Assembly: GCA_016788205.1 (NCBI GenBank)
Contig: JAEUTA010000013.1
Span: forward strand, 69,798-133,797
Reading direction: 5' to 3'
Length of the DNA: 64,000 bases
Source of the DNA: Flavobacteriales bacterium
Lineage (GTDB): Bacteria > Bacteroidota > Bacteroidia > Flavobacteriales_F > PHOS-HE28
The position numbers and the translations under genes were made by a program. Below are positions 7,784-16,450 of this stretch, one piece after another. The notes under the pieces are model-generated. The model ran no database searches. It saw only the letters and a list, made by a program, of their open reading frames with translations, and had not been told where the DNA came from. Positions within the stretch are counted from its first letter, which is position 1, and every line of letters starts with the position of its first letter.

Positions 7784-9046
7784 CTACTCCAGCAACACCT
7801 TCCGGTAGAGCATCCCCTCGTTCGTCCGCACCATAACCACGTATCCCGCACCCTTTGCGGCGCCGAGGTCGATGGGTAGGGTGTACGTGCCTTTGCCAAC
7901 GCGTCGGTGCATGGGACGTTCGACCGTTGAGCCGTTGGGTGCCAGCACGACCAGATCCACCATCGTCGGGTTGTCGATGGTCAACCGGATGTTGAAGCGG
8001 CCATCGGATGGATTCGGCATCACCTCCAACTTGTGTGCGACGATGTGCTCTTCCTTCTCTGCGATGCCCACTTGTGGAGCTTCGCCGCGGTAACGATAGA
8101 TGCGCTGTCCGCTGATGTAGGCGGTGCTGTCGTTCGTCTTGAAGAAGCGGTTGTAGTTGAACCCCAGCTCGACCTCGGCCCATGTCTCTCCTCCGTCCGT
8201 CGTTTCCCAGAGCTGGTCATGTCCGCCGGTCCAACCGTGTTCGGGGTTGATGAAGCCGATCACTTCGATGTAGGTGTACGTATCGGCCACGGTGTGCATG
8301 GTCCACGTCATTCCGCCATCGATGCTTTGCAGCATGCGCGTGTCGTCGTTCACCGGTTCGCTGAAGACACTACCGTACCAGTGCGTGTCATCGAGCTGTT
8401 GGATCTTCCAGATGATATCACTGGTCGTGTTGGTGGTGAATTTCGGTGACCAATTTGTGCCGCCGTCATCGGTGTAGAGCACGATGCCGCCCTGGCTCGT
8501 CTCTGCTGCCGTGCCGCTCACAAAGCCGATCAACGGCGTGATGAAGTGGATGTCGACCAGTCGCGAAGCATATGCGCTCATGTCGATGTAGGTCCAATCA
8601 TCACCGCCGTTCACGGACTTGATGACGAACGCGGGCCCCGACCAGATGCCACAACCGTACACGGTGTTCACATCAGGTGCTGAAAGGCCACAGATGCCTT
8701 CGGGTTGCGGATCGATGTTCTCAGCAATGTCCGCCCAGGTCTCACCGCCGTTCGTGGTGCGGAAGAGTTGCCCGTTGAGTGAGCCGGAGAACCCGTTGAG
8801 TTCGTCCAGGAACTCGATACAGCGGAGGTAACTGGGTGAAGCGAACTGCACCTCCCAGCTGTCGCCCGCATCGGTGGTGTGGTAGATCTCGCCACCGGGG
8901 CCACCAGCAGCCCATCCTGTGCTGTCATCGATGAAGTGGATGTCGTCGTAACGGACGGTGCTGGGCGCATCGAGGGTGGTCCAGCCGATCTGGGCCAGGC
9001 TTTGCGTGCAAGCCAGCAAGAGGGAGCAATTCAGAAACGTGCGCAT
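7784..9046 (-). CDS. T9SS-secreted YCF48/BNR-type beta-propeller protein
   Basis: A 420-residue secreted protein. A signal peptide (MRTFLNCSLLLACTQSLAQ) is followed by repeated blades with the pattern TTDxGxxW, for example TTDAGDSWE, TTNGGETWAD, SIDGGMTWTM and TTDGGETWAE, as in YCF48-like and sialidase-type propellers. The last roughly 80 residues form a type IX secretion sorting domain: LEVMPNPSDGRFNI near its start and GMLYRKVLLE at the end. It is therefore probably exported through the outer membrane and anchored at or released from the surface. ATG at 9046 gives the clean signal peptide. The ligand is unknown. Confidence 0.88.
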   Translation of the reverse strand: MRTFLNCSLLLACTQSLAQIGWTTLDAPSTVRYDDIHFIDDSTGWAAGGPGGEIYHTTDAGDSWEVQFASPSYLRCIEFLDELNGFSGSLNGQLFRTTNGGETWADIAENIDPQPEGICGLSAPDVNTVYGCGIWSGPAFVIKSVNGGDDWTYIDMSAYASRLVDIHFITPLIGFVSGTAAETSQGGIVLYTDDGGTNWSPKFTTNTTSDIIWKIQQLDDTHWYGSVFSEPVNDDTRMLQSIDGGMTWTMHTVADTYTYIEVIGFINPEHGWTGGHDQLWETTDGGETWAEVELGFNYNRFFKTNDSTAYISGQRIYRYRGEAPQVGIAEKEEHIVAHKLEVMPNPSDGRFNIRLTIDNPTMVDLVVLAPNGSTVERPMHRRVGKGTYTLPIDLGAAKGAGYVVMVRTNEGMLYRKVLLE

Positions 9047-9139
9047 AGGAGTAGGGAGAACGTACAAGTTACAGGATGAATGCGGGAGCACCGGGGCCGC
9101 GCCACGGTCATGTGACGGAAGGATGGACCGAATGGTCGC

Positions 9140-10051
9140 TCAGATGCCCTCCAGCACGTAGTACCAAATAGCGACCGTCAACAGGGAGAGCGGAATACCC
9201 ACGCCGATCATCATGTTGGCCAGTCGAGGTTTCAGGCCGTGGGAGGACGCAAGGATGGAGGCCGTTATCATCGGAGCCATGGCGCTCTCCAACACCGAGA
9301 CGCGCACCACTTTGCCTGTCCCATCGAGTGCGATCACGTACAGCAGGAAGATGATGGCCGGTGCGATGAGCAGTTTGTAGGTGAGTCCAAGACCGAGGAA
9401 GCCCCAGTGTTTGCTCTGCTTGTCGATGCGCAATTGTAGACCCACGGCCAACAGCGCGACAGGTGTGACGGAGTTGCCGATGCGGAGCAGGCCACCGCGA
9501 ACGCTTTCCGGGAAATGGAGGTCGCCGACGTTCATCAGTACGGCCACAGCGAACCCGATGAATGGCGGGAAGAGCAGGATCTTCGTAGCCATTTCCCTGG
9601 CGTTGACTTGATGACGTGAGTAGATCGTGGCTACGATGATGCCGAGCGTGGAAAGCACCACGAACGAACCGGGTTGATCGACCAGCAAAGCAGTTCCGAG
9701 AGCGTCCTTTCCGTACGCTGCTTCGATCACCGGGAAACCAACGAAGGAAGTGTTGCCCAACCCGGCGGTCAGGATCAAGCAGCCGGTAAGCTTGCGCGAC
9801 CAACCGAACGTGCGCCGCAATGCGCCGAAGAACAACCACGCAGCCCCGAAACAGATCCACGCGACAGAGATCGGATAGAGCAGTTCCGAGCCCCCACTGA
9901 TCTCCGGTATGTGGTAGAGCGCAAGTGCCGGCAAAGGCGCGTACAGCACGTATTGGTTCAGCGTGACAGCAGCGTTCGGAGGGAACGACCGCACACGTTG
10001 CAACAACACGCCGGCGATCAAACAGAAGAGGAGAAGGACCAGGCTATCCAT
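9140..10051 (-). CDS. AEC family transporter (auxin-efflux-carrier type permease)
   Basis: A 303-residue inner-membrane protein with about ten hydrophobic spans in two similar halves. Family features include the N-terminal LNQYVLYAPLPALAL segment, the central LGNTSFVGFPVIEA motif near residue 97, and the C-terminal half containing SVTPVALLAVGLQL. AEC permeases export organic anions or amino-acid-like compounds; the substrate cannot be told from sequence. It stands alone between unrelated genes. Confidence 0.88.
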   Translation of the reverse strand: MDSLVLLLFCLIAGVLLQRVRSFPPNAAVTLNQYVLYAPLPALALYHIPEISGGSELLYPISVAWICFGAAWLFFGALRRTFGWSRKLTGCLILTAGLGNTSFVGFPVIEAAYGKDALGTALLVDQPGSFVVLSTLGIIVATIYSRHQVNAREMATKILLFPPFIGFAVAVLMNVGDLHFPESVRGGLLRIGNSVTPVALLAVGLQLRIDKQSKHWGFLGLGLTYKLLIAPAIIFLLYVIALDGTGKVVRVSVLESAMAPMITASILASSHGLKPRLANMMIGVGIPLSLLTVAIWYYVLEGI

Positions 10052-10151
10052 CGGCGCGGCAAAGGAACGCGTGTGGATCGGATGTGACCATCAACCGGTG
10101 ATCGTGGAAAGTGTTGTGCACATCCATACGCCTTCACGGACCACGCGCGGA

Positions 10152-10159
10152 TACCTTGC
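10152..10159 (+). promoter_or_regulatory. -7-like box for the methyltransferase gene
   Basis: TACCTTGC resembles TAnnTTTG. It lies directly before an in-frame ATG at 10160, so transcription would start after that codon; this supports the later start at 10235. Confidence 0.35.
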
Positions 10160-10234
10160 ATGATAACGTACAACCCGCCGCAACGCACTGTTCGTTCTTC
10201 ACCCATCTGCGCGTTGCTGCACAACTTGCAACGC

Positions 10235-10978
10235 ATGAACGAACGCGATTGGGACAATGTGGCCGACACCTTCGAGGAGGAGATCTTCAACGTACCGGCG
10301 AATGATACCAAGGGCTTCATTGCGCACTGGGTGGAGAAGCTCGCAGGGCCGGACGTGATCGCTACGGACCTCGGTTGCGGCGTGGGACGCACATTGCCCA
10401 TGCTCGCCGAGCGCTACGGCAAAGTGTATGCGGTGGACGTGAGCAGTCAGTGCCTGGAGGTGGCCGAGAAGGCTTGTCCGCAGTTCGACAACATCAAGTA
10501 CGTCCATGCGGATCTGAGCAAGGACCGCAACGGCTATCCGGCTACGGATGTGGTTCTCTGTATCAACACGCTGCTCAATGCGGCGATCGAGGTGCGCGAA
10601 CCGCTCATCGAGCGCACGGTGCGTAGCGTGAAGCGCGAAGGGCACCTGCTGCTGGTGGTACCGTCGCTCAATTCGGCCTTGCTAACGGCCTACAGGCACC
10701 TGCAATGGAATTTGAAGAACGGGATGGATCCGCGTGAAGCGCAGCGCAAAGCTGCCCTGAACAGCAATGGATTGGAGCACGGGACGGTCTACATCGACAA
10801 TGTGCCGACCAAACATTACCTGAAGGAAGAGTTGGAGGCCCTGCTCGATGCCCGTGGTTTCGACGTGCTGGCCATCGAAAAGCTCGAGTACCCGTGGAGC
10901 ACCGAGTTCGATGCACCGCCGAAGTGGATGAAGGCGCCGTTCCCGTGGGATTGGTTCGTGGCAGCCAGGCGCCGCTGA
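10235..10978 (+). CDS. Class I SAM-dependent methyltransferase
   Basis: The 247-residue protein has the SAM-binding motif I ATDLGCGVGRTLPML (about 41-55), an acidic residue ending the next strand (YAVDVSSQ), and the post-motif region VVLCINTLLNA. The C-terminal half has no specific recognition features, so the substrate is unknown. An upstream in-frame ATG at 10160 adds 25 poorly family-like residues and would sit on the promoter box, so 10235 is preferred. It ends 4 bases from the convergent flavoprotein gene. Confidence 0.85.
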   Translation: MNERDWDNVADTFEEEIFNVPANDTKGFIAHWVEKLAGPDVIATDLGCGVGRTLPMLAERYGKVYAVDVSSQCLEVAEKACPQFDNIKYVHADLSKDRNGYPATDVVLCINTLLNAAIEVREPLIERTVRSVKREGHLLLVVPSLNSALLTAYRHLQWNLKNGMDPREAQRKAALNSNGLEHGTVYIDNVPTKHYLKEELEALLDARGFDVLAIEKLEYPWSTEFDAPPKWMKAPFPWDWFVAARRR

Positions 10979-10982
10979 TCCG

Positions 10983-12236
10983 TCAAGCCTTCGTCGTGGA
11001 CCGGCCGAGCAGGAGGTCCATGTAGAACCCGGGCTTCTTCAATCGCTCACGCAGGTCGAGGTCGGTGAACATGCTGCTGATGGTATCCGCGAGCGCAGGG
11101 TTCTTGTTGGCGCGGTCCACCACGAAGTTGAACAACCAGGCCTGGTCCGCCATCTGCTGCAAACGGGTGCTGATCGCCAGTTCCTTGCCGAGGCGTTTCC
11201 AAACGCGCTCATCATAGGCTCTCGCTGCGATCGCAGACAGGTCGTTGCGTTGCAGCATATCCACCGCCACATCTGCCGCGTACACACCGCTGATCATCGC
11301 ATGGCTGATGCCCTCACCGGTGAACGGATCGATCAGATGACCTGCATCACCAACAAGCAGGTAACCATCCCCGCTCAAAGGCCTGCGTTTGCTGGCCAGC
11401 GGAAGCCCCATGCCTTGGATCGGGCCGTCCATGCTTGCTGAGACGAAGCGATCCTTCAACTGGGGATGGGTGGTCACCAACTCGACCAGAAGGGCTTTCA
11501 GATCCGCGCGGCGTGCCTTCACCACATCGCTACGCAGACCGAGCCCAACGTTCGCTCGTCCATCGGGCAATGGGAATACCCACAGGTAGCCGGGCAACAG
11601 ATCTTTTAGGAAGATCAATTCAATGAAGCCTTGTGGATCCAGGTCGCGCACACCGGTATAGTAAGCGCGTACACCGGCTGCATGGTGTTCGTGCTCCATG
11701 GGCAAGCCACCGACCTGTCGGGCGAAATGTGAATTCGCACCCGAGGCGTCGATCACGAATCGAGCGTCGATCGCACGCGCGTCCGATGTGGTGATATGCC
11801 AGCCCTCCGGTGTTCGGACGAACGCTTTCGCTGCGACACCCTCGCACACGGTGACCCCGCTCGCCGTCTTCGTTCGCTGGAAGAGCACATCGTCGAACCG
11901 GATACGCGGAAGGATCACTCCCGGCGCTTCGCCGAGGCCAGTGGTCCGCGAGAATGGAACGCGCAATGATCGCCCGCTCGGGGCAACGAAGGTGACACCC
12001 CAGCTGGGCATCGCCGTGGACTCCGCCTTCACCAAGGCGGCTAGCGAAGGATCAAGGCGTTCCAATGTGCGCATCACCTTTCCGCTCAGCGCATCGCCGC
12101 AGACCTTGTCGCGCGGGAAGGTGCTCTTCTCCAGCAACACGGCTTTCACGCCATGCTTCGCCAGTTGGATCGCTGTGGAAGCGCCACCGGGTCCTCCGCC
12201 GAGGATGCAGACATCCGTGTGGAGCGCGGCGGGCAT
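10983..12236 (-). CDS. FAD-dependent oxidoreductase, geranylgeranyl-reductase family
   Basis: A 417-residue flavoprotein. The dinucleotide-binding motif CILGGGPGGASTAIQLA is at the N-terminus, and the second FAD motif YLLVGDAGHLIDPFTGEGI is near residue 290. Family members reduce isoprenoid double bonds or hydroxylate quinone-like substrates. ATG at 12236 places it 7 bases after the pheS stop, making it the third gene of a ppi-pheS-flavoprotein unit; a longer start would overlap pheS. Isoprenoid or menaquinone-related chemistry is inference. Confidence 0.87.
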   Translation of the reverse strand: MPAALHTDVCILGGGPGGASTAIQLAKHGVKAVLLEKSTFPRDKVCGDALSGKVMRTLERLDPSLAALVKAESTAMPSWGVTFVAPSGRSLRVPFSRTTGLGEAPGVILPRIRFDDVLFQRTKTASGVTVCEGVAAKAFVRTPEGWHITTSDARAIDARFVIDASGANSHFARQVGGLPMEHEHHAAGVRAYYTGVRDLDPQGFIELIFLKDLLPGYLWVFPLPDGRANVGLGLRSDVVKARRADLKALLVELVTTHPQLKDRFVSASMDGPIQGMGLPLASKRRPLSGDGYLLVGDAGHLIDPFTGEGISHAMISGVYAADVAVDMLQRNDLSAIAARAYDERVWKRLGKELAISTRLQQMADQAWLFNFVVDRANKNPALADTISSMFTDLDLRERLKKPGFYMDLLLGRSTTKA

Positions 12237-12243
12237 TGCGTGA

Positions 12244-13278
12244 TCAGCTACGGAAGGTCGCGGCCGTGAACTGGTCGAGGAAACGTACGTCATTCTCCCA
12301 ATACATACGCAGATCGGGCACGCGGTAGATGAGCTGTGTGATGCGCTCTACGCCCATGCCGAACGCGAAGCCGCTGTATACCTCGGGGTCGATGTTGCAG
12401 TTGGCGAGCACCGCAGGATCCACCATGCCGCAGCCCATGATCTCCACCCAGCCACTGTGTTTGCAGATGTTGCAGCCGTTACCACCGCAAATGCTGCAGC
12501 TCATATCCACTTCGGCGCTCGGTTCGGTGAAGGGGAAGTAGCTCGGCCGCATGCGGATGGTGACATCCGGACCGAACATGCTCTTGGTGAAATAGTCCAG
12601 CGTGCCTTTCAGCTCCGCGAAACTCACGCCCTTGTCCACGTAAAGCCCTTCCACTTGGTGGAACATGCAGTGCGCCCGTGCGCTGATGGCTTCGTTGCGG
12701 TAGACACGGCCGGGAGAGATGGTGCGGATCGGTGGCTTGCTGCCCTCCATCACGCGCACCTGCACGCTGCTGGTGTGGGTGCGTAACGCGAGATCATCAC
12801 CCTCCACGAAGAAGGTGTCCTGCATGTCACGCGCCGGATGGTCCGGGGCGAAGTTGAGCGCTCCGAAGTTGTGGTGATCGTCCTCCACTTCGGGCCCTTG
12901 GCTCACGGTGAAGCCGATGCGCGAGAACACATCGATGATGCGCTGGCGAACGATGGAGATGGGGTGATGACTTCCCAAGGGCTCGGTCAGTGCCGGAGCG
13001 CTGAGGTCGAGGGCTTGGCTTTTTACAGGACCGCTCGTGTCTACACCGGCCTTCAGCGCATCCAAGCGGGCCTGTGCGGCCTGCTTCAACTGGTTCATGC
13101 GCTGGCCGAGCGCGCGTTTCTCTTCACCGGCCACCTGCTTGAACGCCTCGAACAGTTCGGTGACAGCACCGTTACGGCCCAGCATGGCCACGCGGAACTT
13201 CTCCACTTCCTCCGCGGTGCGGGCGGTGGCTTTCTCCATTTCCGCCTCGAGGGCGGTCACTCGTTCGATCAAGCTCAT
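12244..13278 (-). CDS. pheS: Phenylalanine-tRNA ligase alpha subunit
   Basis: The 344-residue subunit forms the catalytic half of PheRS and charges tRNA-Phe. An N-terminal coiled coil (residues 1-90) is followed by the class II core, with VYRNEAISARAH as motif 2 and GFAFGMGVERITQLIY as motif 3. A Cys-rich insert (CSICGGNGCNIC) is of the kind found in many bacterial PheS proteins. The ATG at 13278 overlaps the TGA of the upstream cyclophilin gene by four bases, implying translational coupling. pheT is not in the window. Confidence 0.96.
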   Translation of the reverse strand: MSLIERVTALEAEMEKATARTAEEVEKFRVAMLGRNGAVTELFEAFKQVAGEEKRALGQRMNQLKQAAQARLDALKAGVDTSGPVKSQALDLSAPALTEPLGSHHPISIVRQRIIDVFSRIGFTVSQGPEVEDDHHNFGALNFAPDHPARDMQDTFFVEGDDLALRTHTSSVQVRVMEGSKPPIRTISPGRVYRNEAISARAHCMFHQVEGLYVDKGVSFAELKGTLDYFTKSMFGPDVTIRMRPSYFPFTEPSAEVDMSCSICGGNGCNICKHSGWVEIMGCGMVDPAVLANCNIDPEVYSGFAFGMGVERITQLIYRVPDLRMYWENDVRFLDQFTAATFRS

Positions 13279-13943
13279 CTCAGTTGTCGCATGAACATTC
13301 GTACATCTTGTAATGGCCGGTCCCATTGGTCGCTGGGCAGTCGGCTCAACGCGTCCAGCACTTCAACACCTTCCAACACCTCGCCGAATACGGTATAAGA
13401 ACCGTCCAGCCGAGGTAGGCCGCCGATGGTCCGGTAGGTCTCCATATCCGCTTCGGAATAGACGTAAGGTGTTCCCAAGCGGGCATTGCGTGCTGCTACT
13501 TGGGCAAGCTCCTCCGTGCTGTACAGCCCACCCTGCACGAAATAGAACCGTGTCCGGTGTCCCAGGCCAGCATGCTCAGGCGTGTCGCCCGCAGGAGCAC
13601 AGGCCAGTGCTCCCTTTCGGTGAATGAGGCCGGGCACCACTTCCGAGGGAAGGCCTTGTGGGTCGGTGTCCTGGCCCAAGAAAGCACCCGGCGCGGCCCG
13701 TTTGCTTTTCGGGTCGCCGCCCTCTACGGCGAATCCAGGGACCACCCGGTGGAACAAGAGGCTATCGTAGGACCCGGCATTGACCAGGGCCAGGAAGTGA
13801 TCGCGATGTACGGGGGTCTCATTGTACAGAGCCACGATCATATTGCCCAGTTCGGTACGGACCTCCACAAGCGCACGGGGCTGGACCGCAGGCGATTGTG
13901 CCATGATCGCTACAGGCAACCGAAGGCACGCAAGGATGGTCAT
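13275..13943 (-). CDS. Secreted cyclophilin-type peptidyl-prolyl isomerase
   Basis: A 222-residue protein with a likely signal peptide (MTILACLRLPVAIMA, cut before Q). The cyclophilin fold is recognisable from FHRVVPGFAVEGGDP (about 67-81), where the catalytic arginine is kept and the usual glutamine is glutamate. YFVQGG and FGEVLEGVEVLDAL further on also match. Longer ATG starts exist upstream, but they overlap the promoter region of the divergent lipoprotein gene and remove the signal peptide from the N-terminus. Its stop overlaps the pheS start. A periplasmic folding helper is the likely role. Confidence 0.87.
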   Translation of the reverse strand: MTILACLRLPVAIMAQSPAVQPRALVEVRTELGNMIVALYNETPVHRDHFLALVNAGSYDSLLFHRVVPGFAVEGGDPKSKRAAPGAFLGQDTDPQGLPSEVVPGLIHRKGALACAPAGDTPEHAGLGHRTRFYFVQGGLYSTEELAQVAARNARLGTPYVYSEADMETYRTIGGLPRLDGSYTVFGEVLEGVEVLDALSRLPSDQWDRPLQDVRMFMRQLR

Positions 13944-13985
13944 TAGCGTGATCCGGAGGCGTTGCCGGCACTTCGGGCACTTGCT

Positions 13986-13993
13986 TACATTTG
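13986..13993 (+). promoter_or_regulatory. Consensus -7 box for the lipoprotein gene
   Basis: TACATTTG is a perfect match to the Bacteroidota TAnnTTTG element. A TTG about 22 bases upstream may be the -33 element. The ATG follows 47 bases downstream. Confidence 0.6.
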
Positions 13994-14040
13994 ACATCCT
14001 TCCGAAGGCCTTGATCTTCAAGGCCCCCAAAAGTAAACCA

Positions 14041-14439
14041 ATGACCACATCCGCCTTCCGACGCGTTCTTACCAACGCCCTGATGGTCGCCGTGTTGGCC
14101 TTCTTCGCATCGGGCTGTAACAAGGAGAAATCCACCATGGTGGTCATCACCGTGAAGGATGCTGACGGCAGCCCCGTGGAAGAGGCTTATGTACGCCTCT
14201 ATGCCAACCCGCTCGTTCCCGCACAGCCTGACCTGACCCGCTTGAAGAAGGAGGGCATGACCAAAGCCAACGGAACGGTGGAGTTCGATTACACGGACCT
14301 CTATGAACAGGGCCAGGCGGGCTTCGCCGTAATGGACATCCTCACGTTCAAGGATACGATGTACGCCGAAGGCATCATCAAGATCCTGGAGGAGGAGACC
14401 AATGAAGAGACCCTCATCATGGAGGAGATCCCCGACTAG
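14041..14439 (+). CDS. Lipoprotein with carboxypeptidase-regulatory-like (Ig/transthyretin) domain
   Basis: A 132-residue predicted lipoprotein. The N-terminal hydrophobic segment ends FFASGC (C23), a lipobox. The rest has the look of a carboxypeptidase regulatory-like beta sandwich: VVITVKDADGSPVEEAYVRLY followed by TKANGTVEFDY. Such domains are frequent in Bacteroidota envelope proteins. A consensus promoter lies upstream. It is divergent from the cyclophilin gene and converges with the next gene, with 3 bases between the stops. Exact role unknown. Confidence 0.78.
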   Translation: MTTSAFRRVLTNALMVAVLAFFASGCNKEKSTMVVITVKDADGSPVEEAYVRLYANPLVPAQPDLTRLKKEGMTKANGTVEFDYTDLYEQGQAGFAVMDILTFKDTMYAEGIIKILEEETNEETLIMEEIPD

Positions 14440-14442
14440 GGA

Positions 14443-14808
14443 TCACCGTTCGAAATAGGTGAGCACCGCTTCTTTCATCAGGCGCTCCTGATCCTCCGCA
14501 GCCAGCGGTGGAAGTTCCTTCACCCGCTCGAAGTGCGGCCAGCCATCGGCATCGCGCCCCAGTTCCTTGTAGTAGCCATAGGGAAGCAGGACCACGCAGA
14601 TGGCGATGTGCATGAGCGCCACCTTTTCGTCCTTCTTGAATTCGCGTGCGTGCTGCCCAAGTTCTTGAACGCCGATCAGGAAGAGCAAGGCGTTTAGGTC
14701 GAGCGTGCCGGCATCGAAACGCTTGGAGAGCGTCGTTACAAGGTCGCGCCAACGTTTTTCGAATGCGAGGTCCACTGGTCCGTTGAATAGGGGTGCGAAG
14801 TTCTTCAG
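14443..14808 (-). CDS. Conserved Bacteroidota protein of unknown function, start uncertain
   Basis: About 121 residues that look like a conserved family: LKNFAPLFNGPVDLAFE, then LDLNALLFLIGVQELG, then PYGYYKELGRDADGWPHFE and a C-terminal LMKEAVLTYFER. No catalytic motif is evident. There is no ATG at the expected start. The frame stays open into the divergent CvpA gene; candidates are CTG at 14808 or GTG at 14775, and the latter would lose the conserved LKNFAPLF. I give the CTG as the most family-like limit, but the true start is not settled. Confidence 0.65.
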   Translation of the reverse strand: MKNFAPLFNGPVDLAFEKRWRDLVTTLSKRFDAGTLDLNALLFLIGVQELGQHAREFKKDEKVALMHIAICVVLLPYGYYKELGRDADGWPHFERVKELPPLAAEDQERLMKEAVLTYFER

Positions 14809-14832
14809 AACTTCACCAACTCTTACCGTACC

Positions 14833-15345
14833 ATGAATTGGTTGGATTGGTCCATCATCGCCCTCGTCGCTTTCTCGGGGATCAAAGGCTTCATGCGCGG
14901 CTCCATCGTGGAGCTGGCTTCCTTGGTCGCGCTGATCGCTGCCATCTGGGCGGGCATCCACCTGAGCGAACGCGTTGCCGAAGCCACCGGCCTGGGGACG
15001 GACAACGCTGCGATCGCATTCGTGGTCACGTTCTTGATCGTGCTGCTGGGCGTACACCTGCTCGCGCGCTTCCTTACCACCGTGGTGGACATCGCGCAGT
15101 TGAGCTTGCCGAACAAGCTCGCGGGCGTGGTATTCGGCTTGTTGCGCGCGCTCTTCGCCATCAGCGTGGCGCTCAACCTGGTCGTTGGCTATTCCGAAGG
15201 TGAACTGCCACCGGCGGAAGTTCGTGATGCCTCCGTGCTATATGCACCGGTGCGTGCTTCTGCGCCATTGGTGGTCCCCGCCCTGGAGGGAACGAAATGG
15301 GTGAAGCGGGCCATGGAGGGGATCAAGGAGGTGATCGCCGAGTAA
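14833..15345 (+). CDS. CvpA family membrane protein
   Basis: A 170-residue protein with about four membrane spans. It starts MNWLDWSIIALVAFSGIKGF, typical of the CvpA (colicin V production) family, followed by a second span rich in Ala/Leu and a third with VTFLIVLLGVHLLARFL. The C-terminal part is soluble. CvpA proteins are linked to envelope homeostasis; no export function is shown here. It is divergent from the preceding conserved unknown gene and convergent with the pentapeptide gene, 3 bases away. Confidence 0.85.
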   Translation: MNWLDWSIIALVAFSGIKGFMRGSIVELASLVALIAAIWAGIHLSERVAEATGLGTDNAAIAFVVTFLIVLLGVHLLARFLTTVVDIAQLSLPNKLAGVVFGLLRALFAISVALNLVVGYSEGELPPAEVRDASVLYAPVRASAPLVVPALEGTKWVKRAMEGIKEVIAE

Positions 15346-15348
15346 GGA

Positions 15349-15921
15349 TCACTCCACGCTGATGCCGTGGCGCATCAACAACCCGGGCAGACCATCCAGG
15401 GCGAAGCGCGCTCCCTTGATGCGATTGCGATCGGGGTCGATGATGAAATCGCGCGCCGCGCGAAGATCAGCCTCCTCCAGCACGGTCTCATCGAACACGG
15501 CGCCCGCGAGGTCCGAATCGTCGAAGGATGCTTTGCGCAGATCCGTGCCGCTGAAATCGGCCTCCACAAGGCTGCACGATGCGAAGCGCGCACCTTTCAA
15601 CGCCAATGACCGGAACGATGCGAAGTCCATCCGGCAATGCTCGAACCGCATGGCGAGGAGGAAGGTGTTGCACTGGTCGAACGGCACGCCGAGCAACTTA
15701 CAGCCCTTGAACACCACCGTGCGGAAGCCGGTTCCGCGAACCACCGCATTGCTCAGATCGCATTGCTCGAACGTGCAATCCGAGAAGCGTGCGCCTGCGA
15801 GGTCCGCGCTCATCCATTGCCCGCTTCGGAAGATGCAATTCTCGAACTCGGAACCGGCGAATTCATCGTGGCGTAGTTCGCCACCCGTGAACGAGCGGTC
15901 CTGGTGAAGGCCTTCGCTCAT
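15349..15921 (-). CDS. Pentapeptide-repeat protein
   Basis: A 190-residue protein built of repeating A(D/N)LxxAxF-type pentapeptides, for example ADLAGARFSDC, CDLSNAVVRG, ADFSGTDLRKASF and ADLRAARDF. Such repeats fold as a right-handed quadrilateral beta helix, as in Qnr and McbG, which mimic DNA and bind gyrase; resemblance to Qnr in function is only a possibility. The ATG at 15921 overlaps the stop of the acetyltransferase gene by 4 bases, so the two are probably translated together. Confidence 0.9.
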   Translation of the reverse strand: MSEGLHQDRSFTGGELRHDEFAGSEFENCIFRSGQWMSADLAGARFSDCTFEQCDLSNAVVRGTGFRTVVFKGCKLLGVPFDQCNTFLLAMRFEHCRMDFASFRSLALKGARFASCSLVEADFSGTDLRKASFDDSDLAGAVFDETVLEEADLRAARDFIIDPDRNRIKGARFALDGLPGLLMRHGISVE

Positions 15922-16439
15922 GGCCGGTTCAACCGAGAGAAGACATCCAGGCTGATAGCGCGACCATCCTTCCATTCGCTTTCGCGCAAGGTGCCTTCAT
16001 GGACGAAACCGGCATGCAACAACACCTTGGTGCTCGCGGGATTGTCCGTTTCCACTTCCGCCGTGATCCGGTGCAGCCCGAGCGTCTCGAAAGCATGGTC
16101 GATGATGAGTGGAAGTGCCTCGCGAATGACGCCTTTGCGCCAATGCTCCGGCAGCAACCAATAACCCAGATCGCACCGGCGATGCTGCTTCACGATGCCA
16201 CTGATCCCGATGGCGCCAAGGAAATCACCAAGCTGCGCCGAACGGATAGCCCACCACTGACCTGTGCCTTCGCGCTCCAGGGTCGCATACCAGTCCATCT
16301 GTTCCTGGGTAGCTTCCAATGTCGCGAAGCTGACCGCATAATGCTTGATCACTTCAGGATGGGAGAGTCCACGGTGGATGTACACCTTGTCCGCTGCGAT
16401 GATCGGCCGTAGTTCGAAACGTCCGGACGCGCTGAGCAT
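15918..16439 (-). CDS. GNAT N-acetyltransferase, RimJ/RimL type
   Basis: A 173-residue protein of the ribosomal-protein-alanine acetyltransferase subfamily. It shows the beta-strand/acceptor loop CDLGYWLLPEHWRKGVIREAL (around 92-112; the acetyl-CoA pyrophosphate loop is degenerate), HAFETLGLHRITAEV and NPASTKVLLHAGF near the C-terminus. ATG at 16439 is used; a TTG further upstream would overlap the cold-shock gene. It is coupled by overlap to the pentapeptide gene. The substrate is unknown. Confidence 0.87.
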   Translation of the reverse strand: MLSASGRFELRPIIAADKVYIHRGLSHPEVIKHYAVSFATLEATQEQMDWYATLEREGTGQWWAIRSAQLGDFLGAIGISGIVKQHRRCDLGYWLLPEHWRKGVIREALPLIIDHAFETLGLHRITAEVETDNPASTKVLLHAGFVHEGTLRESEWKDGRAISLDVFSRLNRP

Positions 16440-16450
16440 GGAGGGAGGTC

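Noticed and set aside
14809..15057. Upstream extension of the conserved gene at 14443 to an ATG at 15057
   Set aside because: The extension is antisense to cvpA, Asp/Gln/Gly-rich and without conservation; the family-like part begins only near 14808.
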